From contig NZ_AP018682.1 in assembly GCF_002218025.2 (NCBI RefSeq), positions 62,001 through 126,000 on the forward strand: DNA of 64,000 bases, given 5' to 3'. Shown piece by piece: positions 16,623-24,821 of this stretch (position 1 is its first letter; every line of letters begins with the position of its first letter). The stretch is from Vibrio casei. Lineage in GTDB: Bacteria; Pseudomonadota; Gammaproteobacteria; Enterobacterales; Vibrionaceae. The notes beneath the pieces are model-generated. The model saw nothing but the letters and a program-made list of their open reading frames with translations, did not search any database and was not told where the DNA came from. Both the position numbers and the translations under genes were made by a program.

Positions 16623-16888
16623 TTTAAATACACACCATTTTTCTCAAAGGAAAGACTAACCTCAAAGGCTGCTGATGGCACTGTTTTATCAACACATTCA
16701 CCACACTTTCTGCAACGAAAAACACTCATACCATCAACGCTGTATTTGGAGGGATCTAATCCTTCCGGTAATTCACGATCAGGATAAAAAGGGCGCTTAC
16801 CATCAGTTCGTGCAACCCGATGTGTGCAGCCGATTTCAACACTGATCGGCTCACCACAAGAACATGCATCTTCAAGAATTTTTCCCAT
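16616..16888 (-). CDS. Zinc-ribbon protein of unknown function
   Basis: The product has 90 residues. The ATG at 16888 (MGKILEDACSCGEP) follows GAGGAATAAACGG; the frame extends to 16921 but without a better ribosome site. Cysteine pairs CSCGE near the N-terminus and FRCRKCGEC near residue 65 look like zinc ligands. It overlaps the methyltransferase gene by 7 nt, so the two are co-translated and may act together. Confidence 0.65.
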   Translation of the reverse strand: MGKILEDACSCGEPISVEIGCTHRVARTDGKRPFYPDRELPEGLDPSKYSVDGMSVFRCRKCGECVDKTVPSAAFEVSLSFEKNGVYLKC

Positions 16889-16923
16889 CCGTTTATTCCT
16901 CAATACATTCCAACAACCCAAAC

Positions 16924-17166
16924 TTAATCAATTAAATAGTCGAGCAATACACTAACGGCAGAATCAATTTCTCCGGCAATTTGTTCAGGCGGCCAATCTT
17001 CATACGCTTCCGAGACATTTTCAGAAATCCACTCTAAACGACCCTCATAATCATCTCGCAGTTCTTCTGGAAAGCACTCTACGAGAAAACTTCCTGAAAC
17101 TGCCTCTCGCAATTCCCCTGTACGACCGATTTCCAATAAATGTGCTTTAAATTCTGCGTTTACCAT
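16924..17166 (-). CDS. Small acidic unknown protein
   Basis: The protein has 80 residues and is strongly acidic (EELRDDYEGRLEWISENV). TTGGAGATATAAAAG precedes the ATG. It is in the same direction as the zinc-ribbon and methyltransferase genes, 35 bp upstream of the former, so probably in one operon. The acidic, small character is reminiscent of DNA-mimic or anti-restriction proteins, but there is no specific evidence. Confidence 0.6.
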   Translation of the reverse strand: MVNAEFKAHLLEIGRTGELREAVSGSFLVECFPEELRDDYEGRLEWISENVSEAYEDWPPEQIAGEIDSAVSVLLDYLID

Positions 17167-17222
17167 CTTTTATATCTCCAATTAGCTTTTCGCGTTTACG
17201 AGTGGCGATGCCACCCAATTAA

Positions 17223-17558
17223 TTATTTTTTAACGGCAGACTGGATTTCAAAATCATAATATCGACCAATTTGGCAAATATGATACTCACCAATTGGATC
17301 CCCTGATGCGCATGCTTGAACAGCTTCTTCTAACGAAACCCCGCACATCAACAAATCTTCCACTTCACCTCCAAGCTCGTAGTGAGTCATCTCGCTCACT
17401 AAACCTGTATCCAAACCATCTTCAAGCGATTCATCAATAGAATGATACGCAATGAAGTAAGAGCGGTTTGCTAAAAGCGATGATTTCAAATCGCTTAAAA
17501 TACCGTCCATACAAAGTGGTGCAGCCTTGTCGCCGTTGCTCTCAATAAACGTAGTCAT
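17223..17558 (-). CDS. Acidic unknown protein
   Basis: Translation from the ATG at 17558 (MTTFIESNGDKAAPLCMDG), with AGAGGAACGAAGCTA upstream, gives 111 residues. The longer frame to 17633 lacks a ribosome site. It is acidic and helical (DESLEDGLDTGLVSEMTHYE). It is likely the first gene of the minus-strand run 16101-17558. The family is not recognised. Confidence 0.6.
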   Translation of the reverse strand: MTTFIESNGDKAAPLCMDGILSDLKSSLLANRSYFIAYHSIDESLEDGLDTGLVSEMTHYELGGEVEDLLMCGVSLEEAVQACASGDPIGEYHICQIGRYYDFEIQSAVKK

Positions 17559-17743
17559 TAGCTTCGTTCCTCTATTAATTGATATGTGTACGCTTTGCGC
17601 TGACAAGGAAATAATATCAACGATTTGAATCACGCAACCCCTACAACCCCAAATCCATTAAAAATTTCAAAAGTCACTACTTTGGGAACCTACAAAACCA
17701 GGGGAGCAAGAAATCAAGGTGCCAAATCAAGTGTTGAGCCTCG

Positions 17744-17770
17744 TTACCCCAACAACCCCAACAACCCCAA
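17744..17770. repeat. Short AACAACCCC direct repeats
   Basis: TTACCCC is followed by two copies of AACAACCCC and a partial copy. A related ACAACCCC lies at about 17640. They sit in the gap between the two minus-strand gene clusters; the role is unknown. Confidence 0.4.
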
Positions 17771-17779
17771 TCACTTTAA

Positions 17780-18037
17780 TCAAACTGTTTTAGTTAACAA
17801 AAACTGATACTGCTCAACCCCATTTTCATCCGATCCAATCGCTTGCTGGTGGATATGAATACCAGACATTTTCGGCAATCCCAACATGGCGGTAATATCT
17901 CGCTCTGCCGTGGGTTCTATGGTTGAAATCAATAAGAACGAATCATCCGAATCTTTGAATGATTTAGTGGCCAACATCACTTTTTGCATGACCACAGGGC
18001 ATCGATCTTCACTTAACTCTAAAACACGTAAACTCAT
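17780..18037 (-). CDS. Small protein downstream of the DGQHR gene
   Basis: This is an 85-residue protein. The ATG at 18037 (MSLRVLELSEDRCPVVMQKV) has AGAGG twelve bases upstream, inside the stop region of the DGQHR gene, so the two are one transcript. It has no membrane segment. The family is unknown; its place suggests it works with the DGQHR protein. Confidence 0.6.
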   Translation of the reverse strand: MSLRVLELSEDRCPVVMQKVMLATKSFKDSDDSFLLISTIEPTAERDITAMLGLPKMSGIHIHQQAIGSDENGVEQYQFLLTKTV

Positions 18038-18054
18038 AAGAATGCCAACCTCTA

Positions 18055-19308
18055 TCAGATGTCTAATGCAGGAAATACACGAGTTTTTTGACACAAAACA
18101 CGAGCAATCTTTTTATCACTACCTTTATAGATTTTTACCACTGACTGCTTGCCCGAGTCGTCTTTCCAACATACCTGAGATTTCAACCAGATTGGGTCGT
18201 CTAGTGTGCATAGAGGAATCTCTGAAAGTGCGTCCAGTGCTGCCCAGTTAACCGAACCATCCGCATCATCAAGGGTCAATTGCTCTTCAAATAGTGAACG
18301 CCCTAAATGGCCAATCGCACGTAGAAATAAATCACGAGTAAACATCATCTTTTTATGCTGTTTGATATATTCAGACGGGGCAGCAGACCAAAGAGTCAGT
18401 AAAGGAAATTTAGGAAGAACGATGGAGTAAAACTTTCGAAGTATCACTAGTGAAGTTTCGTAGGTTTCAGTATCAGCACATTCTTTGTTTAGCTGCGCCT
18501 CTGTCGCCCCCAATAAAGCGCAGATCGATGCCGAAAACTGCTTCAACGTGTAAAGCTGACCTGCTTTAATTTTTCCGTTGAGTGCAATCATTTTGCGAAG
18601 GACAATAGGGGAATCAACACCAGAAATTTGGATAGGGGTTTCAAGCAGCTCTGTTAGTAGGCGCGAGAATGGTTTCGCTGAATCAAAGCCAATAGATAAA
18701 CTAGCATCTGGTTTCCGCGTGTTCCCGTTAACATCAGCAAAAGCCTGTCGTATGACTTTTGATGCGTCAATCAGTGATTCTGTGTTCGTGCATATAAACT
18801 TCACGCCAATAGTCGAGGAGGCTAATTCAGGCTTTAAACCTAAAATATTCTTTATTGTCGTAAGTCTTCCCTGACCATCACAGACCAAACGAGAAGCCTC
18901 AGACGGCAACCGGAGTTTAACTAAGCTCATGCCATTGAACGGTAGTGATTCAACAACTTCAACTTCATTGACGAAAATGATAAGGCTTGGAAATAAAGTG
19001 TCCGTACGGTCATTGAGATATTTCAGCATCCCTTTAACACGAGAGTCAGTCACAGATACGTCACGCTGATGCTTAACCGCTTCATCCAATTCATTAGAGT
19101 TAGCTTCACATTCAAAGTGATCCGCCAAATCACGCCATGTAACGCAAGCCTCGTAAACATCGCAAGTGGTATAGCGCGATAACCCCTCTGTCGCCTCAAA
19201 TGCAGAAATAAACAATTCCTCATTGATAGGCGAAAGGATAGGCTTCATAGATAAAGTGAACGAATCGTTAGTTAAGGCGTGTACGATTTCATTTTGCGGT
19301 GCATTCAT
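18055..19308 (-). CDS. DGQHR-domain protein, DndB-like
   Basis: This is a 417-residue protein. The DGQHR-type motif reads VCDGQGRLTTI (DGQGR at 144-148). It is preceded by the family's usual layout: RVKGMLKYLNDR (residues 90-101), FPSLIIFVNE and LRLP. DGQHR proteins include DndB, the regulator of DNA phosphorothioation, and partners in deazaguanine DNA modification. Here His of the motif is Gly. CAGGG precedes the ATG. It is divergent from the membrane-protein gene at 19692 and about 1.5 kb from the DndC-like gene. No dndD, dndE or dndA is in view. Function is inferred from the family only. Confidence 0.75.
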   Translation of the reverse strand: MNAPQNEIVHALTNDSFTLSMKPILSPINEELFISAFEATEGLSRYTTCDVYEACVTWRDLADHFECEANSNELDEAVKHQRDVSVTDSRVKGMLKYLNDRTDTLFPSLIIFVNEVEVVESLPFNGMSLVKLRLPSEASRLVCDGQGRLTTIKNILGLKPELASSTIGVKFICTNTESLIDASKVIRQAFADVNGNTRKPDASLSIGFDSAKPFSRLLTELLETPIQISGVDSPIVLRKMIALNGKIKAGQLYTLKQFSASICALLGATEAQLNKECADTETYETSLVILRKFYSIVLPKFPLLTLWSAAPSEYIKQHKKMMFTRDLFLRAIGHLGRSLFEEQLTLDDADGSVNWAALDALSEIPLCTLDDPIWLKSQVCWKDDSGKQSVVKIYKGSDKKIARVLCQKTRVFPALDI

Positions 19309-19421
19309 AGTAAAACCCTGTCATGTAAAAAGTTGATGTAACTATTCTGACAGGAATTTTTATTATGCAAGGGGGGAGGAAGGCATTTATTGGAAGTTGT
19401 ATTCAAATAGAGGATTAATAG

Positions 19422-19595
19422 TTAAAAACTCCTCTTACTAAGCGAACAATTTTCTTGGATATAAAAATCCGCGCTGACACCCATTTCTTTCGCATAATTT
19501 TGGTAATACTCAACACAGGCTTCAAAATCTGTTTTCTGCTCACATCCTGCGATAAGCGCCGTTAGAAAAATTATTCCTAAAATCTTTTGTAGCAT
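19422..19595 (-). CDS. Small putative lipoprotein (57 aa)
   Basis: This short gene has GGGAA six bases before the ATG. The N-terminus (MLQKILGIIFLTALIAGCEQ) is a clear lipoprotein signal with lipobox LIAGC. The mature part is only about 40 residues with two cysteines. It may be an entry-exclusion or lysis-type lipoprotein by size, but that is speculation. Confidence 0.65.
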   Translation of the reverse strand: MLQKILGIIFLTALIAGCEQKTDFEACVEYYQNYAKEMGVSADFYIQENCSLSKRSF

Positions 19596-19691
19596 ATCAA
19601 TTCCCTGATTTTTTTAGTCAAAGTTGAACTTTTATTTTGACCTTGATGATAAAATATATCTATCAATAAAAATAAACAATAATCACGAAAA

Positions 19692-20105
19692 ATGACAAAT
19701 TTAAGAATAACCACCTTACCTTTACCGTCACTTTCAAACGACATCATATACGCAGCTAAATGCGCTGCTGTTATTGGAAGTTGCATTTTTAGCGTTGGAT
19801 ACCTACAGCTGTCGATTGGCCTCTATGGTACCAATCACTACTTTTTGTCGCATTTCTTTTTCTTTCTTGCCTTGCCATTTGCATTCGCCTTAATTGGCCG
19901 CGATGAAATAAGCGCAAGAATTGGGATTATCGTTTCTTCCATTTTCCATTTTGGTTATGAATTTTGGGAAGACCAACTCGATAGACCGTCTTATAACTTA
20001 GACTGGGATAAGATAGTTTCGGGGGGTGCAGGAATTGTTTTAGCACATGTTATCTTGAAAAAAATGTTCAAGCTGGAAGTCGAAAAATTGGCTAGAAATG
20101 CATAA
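19692..20105 (+). CDS. Integral membrane protein of unknown function
   Basis: The product has 137 residues with about four hydrophobic segments (AAVIGSCIFSVGYLQLSIGL, HFFFFLALPFAFALIG, IGIIVSSIFHFGYEF, IVSGGAGIVLAHVIL). The conserved-looking WEDQLDRPSYNLDWDKI loop before the last segment recalls VanZ-like proteins. It is divergent from the small lipoprotein gene. The function is unknown. Confidence 0.65.
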   Translation: MTNLRITTLPLPSLSNDIIYAAKCAAVIGSCIFSVGYLQLSIGLYGTNHYFLSHFFFFLALPFAFALIGRDEISARIGIIVSSIFHFGYEFWEDQLDRPSYNLDWDKIVSGGAGIVLAHVILKKMFKLEVEKLARNA

Positions 20106-20229
20106 TCTAGCCATTTACTAATTAAGTACGGCTCTTCGGATGTTTCCTTCGCTCAGAAACTTGCACATTTATAATACCGGTTACATTAGCCTCTAAGAAA
20201 ACGATTGTTATCAGAAAAGAGGTTTATTT

Positions 20230-20571
20230 ATGGCTATGCAGCACATCGATCAATCAACACACCTTCAACTATTCACTGTAAGTTTTCGTACAGGCTTGGA
20301 AACACATATCGAAAAAGAAGTTTTTCTTTGCTGCGACAAACTAGGCGTAAGTAATGAAGAGCAACTGAAATTCTTACAGGAACATTATTTGGTTTCTGAC
20401 AGCTCGAACATGAGCGATGACATGTATTGGACAAAAGAAGATGCTCTGGTCAATCTAACGGCTAATGAAGCTACAGGGGAAGGCAGCTCAATGCTGGATA
20501 TACAATCCGCGGAAGCGAAGTTTCTCCAAAAAATGTTTCCATTTAATGTGTATGACTTAGATTCAATCTAA
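20230..20571 (+). CDS. Unknown acidic protein
   Basis: This is a 113-residue soluble acidic protein. AAGAGGTTTATTT precedes the ATG. No motif is recognised (MAMQHIDQSTHLQLFTVSF at the start). A strong terminator follows, separating it from the DndC-like gene. Confidence 0.65.
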   Translation: MAMQHIDQSTHLQLFTVSFRTGLETHIEKEVFLCCDKLGVSNEEQLKFLQEHYLVSDSSNMSDDMYWTKEDALVNLTANEATGEGSSMLDIQSAEAKFLQKMFPFNVYDLDSI

Positions 20572-20607
20572 GCGTAGTACAAAGAAAAATAACAAAGCCC
20601 GAAAAAG

Positions 20608-20640
20608 AGAAAAGCCACTGTCACCCGCAGTGGTTTTTCT
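20608..20640 (+). terminator. Rho-independent terminator
   Basis: A 13-bp stem AGAAAAGCCACTG / CAGTGGTTTTTCT (one G-T pair) has a 7-nt loop and a T-rich end. It insulates the DndC-like gene from upstream transcription. Confidence 0.8.
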
Positions 20641-20751
20641 CGTTTAATTTTGTCAAAAAAAACCTGTTCAAAGGGCAACTGCGCCTTGTTGAATTCAACA
20701 TCAACATGAACGAGATAATTGTAACTAATGTACGTATGCTTGCACAAATCT

Positions 20752-20784
20752 AAATCTCTATAAACTAAACCTAATTAGAGATTT
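20752..20784. promoter_or_regulatory. Inverted repeat upstream of the DndC-like gene
   Basis: AAATCTCTA (20752-20760) and TAGAGATTT (20776-20784) form a perfect 9-bp dyad with a 15-bp spacer. It ends 14 bp before the ATG. The position suits an operator for a dimeric repressor, or a 5'-leader hairpin. Confidence 0.55.
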
Positions 20785-20798
20785 GTGGCAGGTAGAAA

Positions 20799-23700
20799 AT
20801 GAACATTCAGGAAGCTATTAACAACGCCAAGCTCGGCGTGAACATCATCAATGTGGCAACAGAAATTGATATTGAATTACGCGAAATTCAAGCAAACATC
20901 GTATCTAAATACACATCAGTGGTGGAAGATTTAAAAGCAATTTTGACGCTCCCTGAAAAGCCCATTCTTCATGCAGCTAATAGCAACGGTAAAGATTCTA
21001 CATTGGTATTGTTAGCAGCACTGGAAGCATATCGCCAATGTATAAGCGAGGGACGTATCGAGTCCACGCGTCCATTTATTGTCACAACAATTGACACATT
21101 AGTTGAATCTATGCCGATGGTCTTTTTAACCCGCTATGTGAAGCCTTTAATACAACAGTATGCGGTTAAACATGGCATTGCTCTAGACTACCAAATATTA
21201 AGCCCAGAACTTAAAGATCAGTTTTTCATGCGATGGTTCGGCGCTTCAAAACTTATAAGTAATGCTACTCGCGCATCAGATTGCACTACCATATTGAAAA
21301 CTGATGTTGCCAATAAATACTTGAAATCCATCCAGCAACGTTTTGATGGACAACAAATCATTTCTATTACCGGCCAACGTGTAAGCGAATCTGCCAATAG
21401 ATCTTTAAACATGGCCAAACAGCAAGTAAACAACAAAACTATCTCCAAACTATTGGCCGAAATTGAATGCACCGATATTGGTATCAAACGGTTTGCACCA
21501 ATCCGAGACTGGAAAGATGATGAAGTTTTTACCTTTCACAAAATGGCTGGTTGTAAGCCGCTGCTAAAATCGCTACTTGACGACAAATCACCGATCACAT
21601 CGTATTTAGATAACCATGCCGTTTTGCTGCACCTCTATGGTGAAAGCTCAAATGATGTTTGTGAAGTAGTCGTAGGGAGCCGAAACAAGGGCGCATGCGG
21701 TGGTACAGCGAGATTCGGATGTTTCAGTTGCACCCAGGTTAAAAATGATAAATCAGCTATGAACTACAGCAAGCTTGATCGTTGGCGCGTACTCGGCAGC
21801 GAAAACGCGCTAGCCGTCCGTGACTGGTTATTACGAAACTCTAGTTCCGAAAATGCACGAGCATTCCATGCAAAAGCAATTGATTTTACTGGCAACTATA
21901 GAGTCTGCTTACAACCAAACGTTTTAAAATCGACTTTATTAGAAAAAGCGACCTATTTTGCCAGTCAACTGGCTATCGACAGTCAGCGCCATGCTGATGA
22001 ATTCAAAAGGCTGGTGGAGCAGGGCAAAGAGATGGATCACGCTGGCTATGCCTGTATAGCCAACGATTCATCCATCTCACCCGAAATACGTTCTGAGCTG
22101 CTAAAAATGTATCGTTCGGCAGCGCAGGAACCGGTTTTTACTTGCTACAGTCAAGAGCATGCATTAATGCAATCACTTCTCTGGCAAAAAGATGGAGTGG
22201 CAGCTTTGCCGTTTAGACCATTAAAGATCTGGGATAACGTAGCGAACGGTAAGCGCATTCCATTTCCAATCTGTAATGATGATTGGGAGGCAAAACATGG
22301 ACAAATCAGCCTGTCAATGAAGGTTCCAGAAGCTAGAATGCTTAAATTTTTCACTGACGAAGGTGAGAGTAATTTCAATCCGATTTCTCAACCCCCATTT
22401 TTAAGCTACCACCAGCACGATCACTCGTGGCTGGAAGAAAAGTTCGATTGCTCAAAAGAAACGGTTAGTAAGCACGGCGCCCAATTAGAGGTCACTGCAC
22501 GTAAAAACGAAGTTATCGAAATTATTAAGCTCAAAATCAACGGCAAGACAATTAATAGCCGTTCTGTACTCGATATGTTAAGTGATGAAATCATTGAACA
22601 AATATCAAAACAACCCGACATGGCGCCTCAAGTTGTGCCTGAGAGCGTGTTTAAGCTGGCTTTACCCAACTTTGTGCAATCTTCCTTCAATGCATACCCT
22701 AAGCGCGATGTTAGCCCATTCAGCGTACTTGATGGCCGTAAGTTACGCCATAAAACTGAAAGACGCAGGATTAAAAAAGGCAAGGTGTGGGTGAAAGGGC
22801 AAACTCGTGCCGTCTTTTACAAACCGGAACTGAGCCATCAAGAAGAACTCAATACTTCGAGCAAGGATAGAATTGCTCTGAACTTTGATTCCGTGATCAA
22901 CGATACATTCAATAACCATGATCTGAGTGAGATTGAAATGGAAGACACAGCTAACATTGAGATCAACCCAGAAGCATTAACGCAGTGGATTGAAGAGGGC
23001 GGAATTGAGCAAGCGCTAAATATGCATGATGATGCTTTATCTAATGCGATCTTAACAAAAACACGCATTCGTAAATACTACGGAACGGATGTAGTAAGGA
23101 TCTTACTATCTAGCGGTGGTTTTAGTATTAAGCCTAAGTATCAGGCTTTATTTTCACAACTACTTAAGCGTACAGAGCTTCTAGGCTCAATTGGCGCTTT
23201 TGATCTGATGAATTACTCTGGCGACAAGTTAGACAAGCACCCTCAAGTGGTGACAATGGATCAACATCGAGCCGATAAAGTAAAAGCGGTTCAGCATTTA
23301 CGTACGTTACGAAACCAAACACGCGCAAAGCGTCAAACATTAGCACTAAGTGTTAATTGTTCAGAAGGCGGCCCATTATTTGAAAGTATTCGCTCTGATG
23401 TCGATGCCTTTTTCGCGGATTTCAATTTTGCCATTCAAACAGCTGTAAGCGGCCTAAGAGTGACTATGACTGGACCTCAAGATCACACCGAATTAGATGC
23501 AACATATAAAGGCAAGTTGGCATTACTTTGGCTAAATATCCATAAAGACACCAATCGCAACAGCAAAGAGCTATTGAAGATCTTGTTGCCAACCTCAACT
23601 GCCACCGACTTAACACGTTCCGGTTCAGCATTATCCATAGCTAAATATATAAACTCGAAGTTTGACCAGATACAAAACACATTATCTGATGCCACTAAAG

Positions 23701-23948
23701 CATTTGAGAATGCTCAGTTTCTACTTGAAGGCAGCCGCAAGGCGTGGGAGGACTTTTTACGTTCAGAACTTCAGGTGCAACATTTGAGCGATCAAGTGCA
23801 AGTGCGTGAGCAGTTTGTTAGTGGCTTAAATGCGCTCCAAGAACTTTTAGAAAGTCTCACAGCAATCAAGCAGAGCCGAGATACCCAGCATGTTGTGAAA
23901 GCCATGACATTTAACAATCGCTTAAAACTAATGAGCCTATGTGCATAA
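20799..23948 (+). CDS. Giant DndC-like PP-loop/Fe-S protein (1049 aa)
   Basis: Residues about 1-420 resemble DndC and PAPS reductases, which bind ATP and carry an Fe-S cluster for sulfur insertion into DNA. The pyrophosphatase loop is SNGKDST (62-68; usual form SGGKDST). Further matches are TGQRVSESANRS, PIRDWKDDEVFTF and the Cys cluster CGGTARFGCFSC (C300, C308, C311), with another Cys at 162. The remaining 600 or so residues, with coiled-coil-like helices, match nothing I know. DndC itself is about 500-550 residues, so this is a fusion or extended form. CAGGTAGAAA precedes the ATG. A small-paralog gene, an unknown gene and an exonuclease gene follow. A sulfur-based nucleic-acid modification is inferred, not shown. 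Confidence 0.8.
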   Translation: MNIQEAINNAKLGVNIINVATEIDIELREIQANIVSKYTSVVEDLKAILTLPEKPILHAANSNGKDSTLVLLAALEAYRQCISEGRIESTRPFIVTTIDTLVESMPMVFLTRYVKPLIQQYAVKHGIALDYQILSPELKDQFFMRWFGASKLISNATRASDCTTILKTDVANKYLKSIQQRFDGQQIISITGQRVSESANRSLNMAKQQVNNKTISKLLAEIECTDIGIKRFAPIRDWKDDEVFTFHKMAGCKPLLKSLLDDKSPITSYLDNHAVLLHLYGESSNDVCEVVVGSRNKGACGGTARFGCFSCTQVKNDKSAMNYSKLDRWRVLGSENALAVRDWLLRNSSSENARAFHAKAIDFTGNYRVCLQPNVLKSTLLEKATYFASQLAIDSQRHADEFKRLVEQGKEMDHAGYACIANDSSISPEIRSELLKMYRSAAQEPVFTCYSQEHALMQSLLWQKDGVAALPFRPLKIWDNVANGKRIPFPICNDDWEAKHGQISLSMKVPEARMLKFFTDEGESNFNPISQPPFLSYHQHDHSWLEEKFDCSKETVSKHGAQLEVTARKNEVIEIIKLKINGKTINSRSVLDMLSDEIIEQISKQPDMAPQVVPESVFKLALPNFVQSSFNAYPKRDVSPFSVLDGRKLRHKTERRRIKKGKVWVKGQTRAVFYKPELSHQEELNTSSKDRIALNFDSVINDTFNNHDLSEIEMEDTANIEINPEALTQWIEEGGIEQALNMHDDALSNAILTKTRIRKYYGTDVVRILLSSGGFSIKPKYQALFSQLLKRTELLGSIGAFDLMNYSGDKLDKHPQVVTMDQHRADKVKAVQHLRTLRNQTRAKRQTLALSVNCSEGGPLFESIRSDVDAFFADFNFAIQTAVSGLRVTMTGPQDHTELDATYKGKLALLWLNIHKDTNRNSKELLKILLPTSTATDLTRSGSALSIAKYINSKFDQIQNTLSDATKAFENAQFLLEGSRKAWEDFLRSELQVQHLSDQVQVREQFVSGLNALQELLESLTAIKQSRDTQHVVKAMTFNNRLKLMSLCA

Positions 23949-24078
23949 CCCCTTGCAAGATTTTTAATTGATGGATACTAGCTTCATAAGTTCAGTATTA
24001 GGGAGTGTCTTTATGAACAACCTTGATAGACGACTGAACGTTGTTACCACCGACCATTTACGAATCAAAGGATCACAA

Positions 24079-24501
24079 ATGAATCTAATCGATTTAATCA
24101 TTGAACAAGCGACAGCAGCATTGGTTCAGGAAAACAGTAAAGAGGATTTGGCACAGGCCGTTTCAACCGGTGACTATGGCCATATCGATTTTGTTGAGCA
24201 TATCGGCGCCCAATTCTTAAATATTGGCTTAGCGAAGGTTATTCAGGAATCCATTTGCCCAACCGGCGAGAACATTGAAGCGGAAATTCCGTCTGAGTTC
24301 CTGTCAGATATCTGTGAGCTCCGAAATCTAGTGATCTCACAGCCGGACTTCCAAGAAAAACTCTTTGACATGGTTGTTGAAATTAACCAAGAAGGCGAAC
24401 TAGTGCGAGATATGTGGTGTGTCGGCGCTATCGATGCAATGGAAACCAGATACGGCTTAGAAACACAAATTATCAACTTGATTAAACAGAGGATTTTTTA
24501 A
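24079..24501 (+). CDS. Intact member of the small island paralog family
   Basis: The ATG at 24079 (MNLIDLIIEQATAALVQENS) has AAGGATCACAA upstream; the frame extends further up but with no ribosome site. The 140-residue acidic helical protein ends with MWCVGAIDAMETRYGLETQI, similar to the ends of the frames at 10804-11133 and 14635-14946. It follows the DndC-like gene by 130 bp. The function is unknown; it is the only clearly intact copy. Confidence 0.65.
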   Translation: MNLIDLIIEQATAALVQENSKEDLAQAVSTGDYGHIDFVEHIGAQFLNIGLAKVIQESICPTGENIEAEIPSEFLSDICELRNLVISQPDFQEKLFDMVVEINQEGELVRDMWCVGAIDAMETRYGLETQIINLIKQRIF

Positions 24502-24503
24502 AA

Positions 24504-24821
24504 ATGAATGCTCAATTAGATTCAAACCACATTAAAACGTTATGCAGAAACAGAGCTAGTTTTTATGCTCATAACCCTGCTGTTGTCGAGTTCATAGAGA
24601 AATCAGGGATCCGCTCTTACGAATTTCGACTAAGTTGGGTGGCATCGATGCTCGTCAATATTGTGAACATCCAGAGCTCACAAGCTGAAAAACTCGTTTT
24701 ACTTAAATCGTTGACTTCAAACAGGGATGTCGATATCACAAATACAAACAAGCTGATAACGCTACAAGCCCAAAGCTCAACCATCCTGCATGAACTTATA
24801 AAGCGAGAAAATAAAGAATGA
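24504..24821 (+). CDS. Unknown protein upstream of the exonuclease gene
   Basis: This is a 105-residue helical, basic protein (MNAQLDSNHIKTLCRNRASF). CAGAGGA lies ten bases before the ATG. It starts two bases after the previous stop, and its own stop overlaps the exonuclease ATG (ATGA). The three genes are clearly one transcriptional unit. The family is not recognised. Confidence 0.65.
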   Translation: MNAQLDSNHIKTLCRNRASFYAHNPAVVEFIEKSGIRSYEFRLSWVASMLVNIVNIQSSQAEKLVLLKSLTSNRDVDITNTNKLITLQAQSSTILHELIKRENKE

